NCBI RefSeq assembly: GCF_003259845.1
Contig: NZ_QLMJ01000001.1
Coordinates: forward strand, 62,001-126,000
Reading direction: 5' to 3'
Origin: Actinoplanes lutulentus
GTDB lineage: Bacteria; Actinomycetota; Actinomycetes; Mycobacteriales; Micromonosporaceae
Length of the DNA: 64,000 nucleotides
Each line of letters starts with the position of its first letter. The first letter of the stretch is position 1. The position numbers were made by a program, and so were the translations under genes. The notes below the pieces were generated by a model. That model was not told the origin of the DNA. It saw only the letters and a program-made list of their open reading frames with translations, and made no database searches. Of this stretch, positions 59,448 to 64,000 are shown piece after piece.

Positions 59448-60962
59448 TCAGTCGTGGCGCTGAGCGGCAGCGTGCAGCGCCGCGTCGACGAGTCCCTGTG
59501 GGTTGAAATCGGCCGGCGCCTGACGGGGCGGGAAGTCGGTGAAGGTCGCGGCGTGCTGCTGAATGATGGCCGCGGCGGGCAGCACTGTCCACAGTTTTTC
59601 GCCCGCGTAGATCGGGTAGGACGGTGCGTCCATGTGCTGCTCGAACGGATCCACCCGCAGGTTCACCGGCCGGGGAATCGTGGGACGTAGCAGTGCACCG
59701 GCGAACCAGTCGTCCTTGACCTGGAAGTGCACCTTCCAGTTGTTGTACCGCAGCGCGAACAGGTCGTGTTCGCCGTAGTAGAAGAACTCGTGTCGCGGTG
59801 ACTCGCCGGTCTCGCCGGTCAGGTACGGCAGCAGGTTGTAGCCGTCGAGGTGGACGCGGAACAGCTTCTCGCCGGCTTTGTGGCCGGCAAGCAGGCGTTC
59901 CTTGATGTCCGGGACGCCCGCCGCCGCCATCATCGTCGGGACGATGTCCTCCAGCGAGACGATGCCGTTGAGTACCTGGCCGGGCGCGATCCGGTCCGGC
60001 CAGCGAATCAGCACCGGTGCCCGGAAGCCGCCTTCCCAGCCGAGCCCCTTCTCGCCGCGGAAGGGTGACGTTCCGCCGTCGGGCCAGGTGAACTTCTCGG
60101 CACCGTTGTCGGTGGCGAACACGACGATGGTGTTGTCGGCGATGCCGAGGTCGTCAAGCTTCTGGAGCAGCTGGCCGACCACCCAGTCCAGTTCCTGCAT
60201 GCCATCGGCGTACACACCGAGACCGGTCTTGTCCTTCCATCTCTCCGACAGGCGGGTCCAGACGTGCATGCGGGTGCTGTTGTGCCAGAGCAGGAACGGC
60301 TTGCCCTGCTCATGGGCGCGGTCGATGAAGCCGAGGGACCGCTCCAGCAGATCGTTCTCGATCGTCGTCATGCGTTCCCGGGTCAGCGGGCCGGTGTCGG
60401 TGATGGTCTGCTTGCCGACCCGTCCGAAACGGTCGTCCTCAGCTGGGTCGTCCACGTCGGAGGCTTTGCAATCCAGTACCCCGCGCGGGGAGAACAGCCG
60501 TTTGACCAACGGATTGTCGTTGGGATAGTCGGGCTGCTCGGGTTCCTCCTCGGCGTTCAGGTGGTACAGGTTTCCGTAGAACTCGTCGAATCCGTGGACG
60601 GTCGGCAGGAACTCATTGCGATCACCCAGATGGTTCTTGCCGATCTGCGCCGTCAGATAGCCTTCCGGCTTGATCAGATCGGCCAGCGTGGGGTCTTCCG
60701 CCTGCAGACCCTGCGGGGCACCCGGCATGCCCACCGTGGTCAACCCGGTCCGCATCGGGATCTGGCCGGTGATGAACGCGGCCCGCCCGGCCGTGCAGCT
60801 GGCCTGAGCGTAAGCGTCGGTGAACAGAACCCCCTCGGCCGCGATCCGGTCGATGTTCGGGGTCCGCCCGCCCATGATCCCGCGGTGATAGGCGCTGACG
60901 TCGAACCAGCCGATGTCATCGGCCATGATCAGCAGGACGTTCGGTTTGGCAGTTGGCATCAT
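59448..60962 (-). CDS. Type I arylsulfatase
   Basis: From the ATG at 60962 (another ATG follows at once) the protein has 504 residues; upstream in-frame codons are not supported. The sulfatase signature Cys56 in SCTAGRAAF is the formylglycine precursor of Cys-x-x-x-Arg type. Metal ligands are seen in LLIMADDIGWFD and FATDNGAEKFTWPDGG. PFRGEKGLGWEGGFRAPVLI is also typical. It hydrolyses sulfate esters. There is no signal peptide, so a cytoplasmic substrate or a different export route is expected. Directly followed by its FGE; a SulP gene lies on either side. Confidence 0.95.
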   Translation of the reverse strand: MMPTAKPNVLLIMADDIGWFDVSAYHRGIMGGRTPNIDRIAAEGVLFTDAYAQASCTAGRAAFITGQIPMRTGLTTVGMPGAPQGLQAEDPTLADLIKPEGYLTAQIGKNHLGDRNEFLPTVHGFDEFYGNLYHLNAEEEPEQPDYPNDNPLVKRLFSPRGVLDCKASDVDDPAEDDRFGRVGKQTITDTGPLTRERMTTIENDLLERSLGFIDRAHEQGKPFLLWHNSTRMHVWTRLSERWKDKTGLGVYADGMQELDWVVGQLLQKLDDLGIADNTIVVFATDNGAEKFTWPDGGTSPFRGEKGLGWEGGFRAPVLIRWPDRIAPGQVLNGIVSLEDIVPTMMAAAGVPDIKERLLAGHKAGEKLFRVHLDGYNLLPYLTGETGESPRHEFFYYGEHDLFALRYNNWKVHFQVKDDWFAGALLRPTIPRPVNLRVDPFEQHMDAPSYPIYAGEKLWTVLPAAAIIQQHAATFTDFPPRQAPADFNPQGLVDAALHAAAQRHD

Positions 60963-61033
60963 CGTTTCACCGTCGCCCACGTCGTGGACGCACGCCTCAT
61001 CTCCGCCGGATGAGGAGAGGGTCGCCCAGCCGA

Positions 61034-61963
61034 TCAGAAGACCGTCATCCAGTCGTTCTTGACGCTGACCACGGTCCACCCATCGGTCTCGGCCCGCTTG
61101 AGTGCCTGTTCCGCGCCGGTGATGTAGTCGAATTCTCGTTCGGCGTCGTCGTGCAGCACCAGCAGCCGAAGGGTCGGCTTGTCGCGGTGCTGGGTGAATT
61201 CGAGCATCGGCACGTCACCGTTGGAATTCCCGGCCGCCAGCAGCGGACGGCGGCCTGTCCGATTCCAGATACGGATCGGTTTCTCGGGACCGTCGTCGAG
61301 ATAGTCCGCCTCGGGCTGATGGGTGATGCTGCCACGTTTTCCATCGCTCGTGTAGGCGAAGGTGCTGCTGCTTCCGATGACCCGCTCGCGGGGGATGCCG
61401 TACACATCCTGGCTGATCGGCCGCATGAAGTCGCGGCCGCCACCGGATGCGATGTAGCTCGTGAAACCATGGGCGGCCAGGTAGTCGAGCAGATCGATCA
61501 TCGGCGCATACGCGCACTGCAGATAGCCGCGGCCGAGGGTGGGATGGCGCGCACTGCGCAGGAAATCATCGGAAAGCTGCTCGAAGTCTTCGACACTGAT
61601 GCCGGCGTAGGCGGCCAGGACGCCCGCGCCCAACGTCCGGACATTGGTGTCGTCACCGGCGTAATGCTCCGCCATGACACGGCTGAACCAGGCGAAGTCC
61701 CGTTCGGCGACCGCCTTCCACGGCTGCCGCTCACTGAGCTGGGGCTGCGCGGCCAGCATCTCGGCCAGGCGGCGGAGAATGAAGTCGACCTGGATCGGCA
61801 TCGGCTTCTCGCACCAGAGGGTGCCGTCGTTGTCGAAGACCGCGACTCGCTCCTCGACCGGAACCGCAGCCGAGCCGTCCGCACCACATGTACGCCGGAC
61901 GAAGTCGATGATCGATTGCCTGGTGGGACCGTGCCGCCAGGTCGGCAGCACGTCCTCAGCCAT
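61034..61963 (-). CDS. HAD-superfamily phosphatase-like protein
   Basis: A 309-residue protein. Asp44 and Asp46 in VFDNDGTLW form HAD motif I (nucleophile and acid). Motif II SYIASGGGRDF and motif III/IV AAGNSNGDVPML follow in order. It resembles phosphoserine-phosphatase-type members. Natural substrate unknown. The ATG at 61963 lacks a good ribosome site, but a strong-site 7-codon ORF overlaps it from upstream. It lies 71 nt upstream of the sulfatase on the same strand. Confidence 0.88.
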   Translation of the reverse strand: MAEDVLPTWRHGPTRQSIIDFVRRTCGADGSAAVPVEERVAVFDNDGTLWCEKPMPIQVDFILRRLAEMLAAQPQLSERQPWKAVAERDFAWFSRVMAEHYAGDDTNVRTLGAGVLAAYAGISVEDFEQLSDDFLRSARHPTLGRGYLQCAYAPMIDLLDYLAAHGFTSYIASGGGRDFMRPISQDVYGIPRERVIGSSSTFAYTSDGKRGSITHQPEADYLDDGPEKPIRIWNRTGRRPLLAAGNSNGDVPMLEFTQHRDKPTLRLLVLHDDAEREFDYITGAEQALKRAETDGWTVVSVKNDWMTVF

Positions 61964-61979
61964 GTCCGGTCGCCGTCAT
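61956..61979 (-). promoter_or_regulatory. Seven-codon leader ORF overlapping the HAD gene start
   Basis: GGAGG at 61987-61991 stands 7 nt before an ATG at 61979 that encodes MTATGHG and stops at TGA inside the start of the HAD gene, in another frame. The HAD gene itself has no such site, so its translation may depend on reinitiation after this leader. Confidence 0.45.
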
Positions 61980-62062
61980 CGAAAGACCTCCAGCTCGTGG
62001 AGTTCAACCGTCGCGGAGTCGCCGGATCGCTGCCTCACCCACGGCGAATGATCGGGATGGCC

Positions 62063-63748
62063 TCAGTCGCGCGTCGCGAGCCATCGAGTGGCGGCGCGAT
62101 AGGCCGCGAGGCTCGACTCGCCGACGACCTCGTCTGCTTCGTACACCCGCACGCCGGTAACCCGCTCGACCGTGCGGTTGCGCCGGATCTGTTCCACCAC
62201 CGCGGGGTCGACACCACTGAGATACAACCGTCCGCCAGCCGCGTCCAGGCGCTCGGCGTAGTCGGCGAGGACCGCGAACGCGGTGGCGCCCAGCATGACC
62301 CGCCCGCGAAGACGTAACACCACCACCGGGCTGCGCGCCTGCGCCGTCTCGGGCAGCCGGGCCTGAAGAGTGCGAGCCCCGGCGTAGAACAGGCTTCCGT
62401 AGACGTCCAGCAGCACTACCTGCCGCGACTCGAGCCGGGCCCGTGCCGGCCGCTCGACGAAGCTGTCGTCGTCACGCGGGGTCAGCTCCACTACTCGCAG
62501 ATCGAGCGCTTCCTGGTTCAGCTGCATCAGCAGGGACAGGACCAGACCGATGCCGACAGCCGCGGCCACCGGAAGGAACAGAGTCGCCACGAACGTCGCG
62601 ATCACCGCGATCTGCGAGATGCGCCCGGTCCGCAGAATCGCCCGCACATCGCCGACCCGGAACGACCCGACCGCGGCGAAGATCAGCACAGCGGCCAGCG
62701 TGGCCATCACGACGGTGCCGACCAGCCCGGAGAAGAGCAGAAGCAACAGTGCCATCCACAGGCCGGAGAAGATCGACGCCCATCGGCCGGCCGCGCCGGC
62801 CGAAACGTTCAACGCCGTCTGCCCGACCGAGCCGCCAACCGGCTGTCCCCGGAACAAGCCGGCGAGCAGGTTCCCCACGCCCTGAGCCAGAAAATCCCGG
62901 TTCGGGTCCGAGCGGGTCTTGTCCGGGTTCGGCGCCGCCTCGCTCACCCCGGCACCCTGAACCAGGACGAGAGCGGTGACTGCGAACGCGCCGGCGAGCA
63001 GACTGAGACTGAAATCCGCGAGGTGCGGCAGCGCCGGCATCGGCAGACCACTCGGAATCTCACCGGCATCGCTGACCCGGGGGATGTCCTCGGCCCCCAG
63101 GACGGCGGCCGCCACCGTGGGAACCAGCATCGCGATCAGCGTCGAGTACACGGCTAGCCTGGTCCGCCCCAGAACCACGAGCAGAACCAGAGCGGACATA
63201 CCGGCCAAGGCCGCACCGGGCTGGATCCGGCCGGGATGCAGGATCAAATCCCAGGCTTTGGCGAGGGCGAACGGGCCTTCGGCCTCAGCGCCCGTCAGAT
63301 CGGGAAGCTGGCCGAAGACGATGTTGGCGGCCACCCCGGACAGGAATCCGATCATCACGGAATGCGGCACGAACCTCGTGTATCGGCCCAGCTTCGCGAC
63401 GCCGGCGAGGACCATCAGCGCCCCCGCCATCATGGTCAGCAGGAACAGCGCGCGAGGCCGCTCGTCAGCCGGAACAGCAGCGACCGCGGACCCGGCGGCG
63501 AGGGCCGCCGCGCTCGTCGTCGTGATGACCATCAGGCGGGTGCTGGCGGTCAGGCCGCCACCGATCGGGCCGACGATGCTGGCGTACAGGCCGTGCACCG
63601 GATTCACCCCGGCAAGCACGCTCGCCGCCATGCCGTCGGGCACGCTGCTGATCGCCCCGGGCAGACCGGCGATGAGATCCTTGCGGAGGGTTTTACGGTC
63701 GGGCGCCAGCTGTCGCAGCCGTCGTCTCGTCTTACCAGCGATCACCAC
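62063..63748 (-). CDS. SulP-family anion transporter with STAS domain (second copy)
   Basis: A 561-residue protein with SulP blocks (AGLPGAISSVPDGMAASVLA, SVMIGFLSGVAANIVFGQLP, DFLAQGVGNLLAGLFRGQPV, GGSVGQTALNVSAGA) and a C-terminal STAS domain (VVVLRLRGRVMLGATAFAVL, then VDPAVVEQIRRN). It is divergent in sequence from the plus-strand SulP at 55700. It starts with GTG and precedes the HAD and sulfatase genes on the same strand, so sulfate or a related anion is likely. No strong ribosome site. Confidence 0.92.
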   Translation of the reverse strand: MVIAGKTRRRLRQLAPDRKTLRKDLIAGLPGAISSVPDGMAASVLAGVNPVHGLYASIVGPIGGGLTASTRLMVITTTSAAALAAGSAVAAVPADERPRALFLLTMMAGALMVLAGVAKLGRYTRFVPHSVMIGFLSGVAANIVFGQLPDLTGAEAEGPFALAKAWDLILHPGRIQPGAALAGMSALVLLVVLGRTRLAVYSTLIAMLVPTVAAAVLGAEDIPRVSDAGEIPSGLPMPALPHLADFSLSLLAGAFAVTALVLVQGAGVSEAAPNPDKTRSDPNRDFLAQGVGNLLAGLFRGQPVGGSVGQTALNVSAGAAGRWASIFSGLWMALLLLLFSGLVGTVVMATLAAVLIFAAVGSFRVGDVRAILRTGRISQIAVIATFVATLFLPVAAAVGIGLVLSLLMQLNQEALDLRVVELTPRDDDSFVERPARARLESRQVVLLDVYGSLFYAGARTLQARLPETAQARSPVVVLRLRGRVMLGATAFAVLADYAERLDAAGGRLYLSGVDPAVVEQIRRNRTVERVTGVRVYEADEVVGESSLAAYRAATRWLATRD

Positions 63749-63811
63749 CGGATCAGTCTCGGAACGACGATGCCAGACGGCATCACCCCCCGAAGATGAG
63801 CGCCGCGCCCG

Positions 63812-64000
63812 TCATGAGGCCGAGGTGCGCTCCTTAGCGCCGTGGCGTGTCAACAGCCGGGTGCTGTGCACCGCGATGGCCGTCACCGGGGCGGAGAGCA
63901 CCACACCGACGACGCCGGCCAGAGCTCCTCCTACCAGCGCGGCCAGCAGGAGCGCCAGAGGACTGACGCCGAGGGCCGCTCCGAACGCGAACGGGCTGAT
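63812..64000 (-). CDS. AI-2E family transporter, C-terminal fragment at window edge
   Basis: The minus strand is open from the right edge to a TGA at 63812. The 62 visible residues contain two hydrophobic helices (SPFAFGAALGVSPLALLLAA; GGALAGVVGVVLSAPVTAIA) and a basic tail, matching the end of AI-2E/PerM-type permeases. The 5' part is outside the window. It stops 63 nt before the SulP start. Confidence 0.7.
   Translation of the reverse strand: MSPFAFGAALGVSPLALLLAALVGGALAGVVGVVLSAPVTAIAVHSTRLLTRHGAKERTSAS

Overview
The window is high-GC DNA with closely packed genes, many GTG starts and many 4-nt ATGA/GTGA overlaps between stop and start. It carries a mycobacterial-style type VII (ESX) secretion locus. 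Together these point to a filamentous actinomycete, most likely of the Actinoplanes/Micromonosporaceae kind. The genus is an inference, because no rRNA or marker gene is present.

Region 1 (1-24556) is a type VII secretion system. On the minus strand run eccD, eccB, two Esx-size proteins, a helical accessory protein, a Gly-rich PPE-like protein, a YbaB-like protein, a small helical protein and finally one enormous open frame. That frame has at least 4134 codons and leaves the window at base 1. It begins with a WXG100-like helical segment and then shows a papain-fold Cys/His/Asp set, an OmpA-like segment, two tandem His/Cys-dyad modules (one with both residues lost) and an OTU-like domain without its catalytic residues. 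It looks like a giant polymorphic effector of the adjoining machine. eccC is divergent on the plus strand and overlaps convergently a mycosin whose catalytic His and Ser are gone.

Region 2 (24585-38930) is mostly minus-strand. It holds a secreted ricin-type lectin, a PlsC acyltransferase, and a four-gene, fully overlapping operon (D-Ala-D-Ala-type ligase, acyltransferase-3, alanine/serine racemase, CapA-like protein). The middle two genes match the two halves of VanT. Further on are small hypothetical genes and a second overlapping operon: a 42-residue peptide, an APC transporter, an unknown protein, a PLP decarboxylase and a small Cys protein. Divergent from it is an XRE-TPR regulator (39135) followed by a GNAT acetyltransferase.

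Region 3 (41270-53640) is accessory. It contains an AT-richer orphan with a nuclease-like motif, a satellite type VII substrate module (YbaB-like, EspC-like, WXG-like, two-TM protein), a decayed copy and an intact copy of an ATP-grasp gene around small unknown genes, and a type I-E-like CRISPR array with no cas genes. In that array two repeat orientations meet head to head in one hybrid repeat. A PD-(D/E)XK nuclease-family gene and an AbrB-like gene with a frameshifted tyrosine recombinase follow.

Region 4 (53644-64000) contains a hybrid histidine kinase, two SulP anion transporters, and a sulfatase with its formylglycine-generating enzyme, a HAD phosphatase-like gene, a DUF1269/DUF6325-like gene, a 24-residue Arg-rich ORF and the end of an AI-2E-type transporter. 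This is a coherent sulfate-ester/sulfate-handling neighbourhood.

No rRNA, tRNA, riboswitch or intact insertion sequence was recognised.
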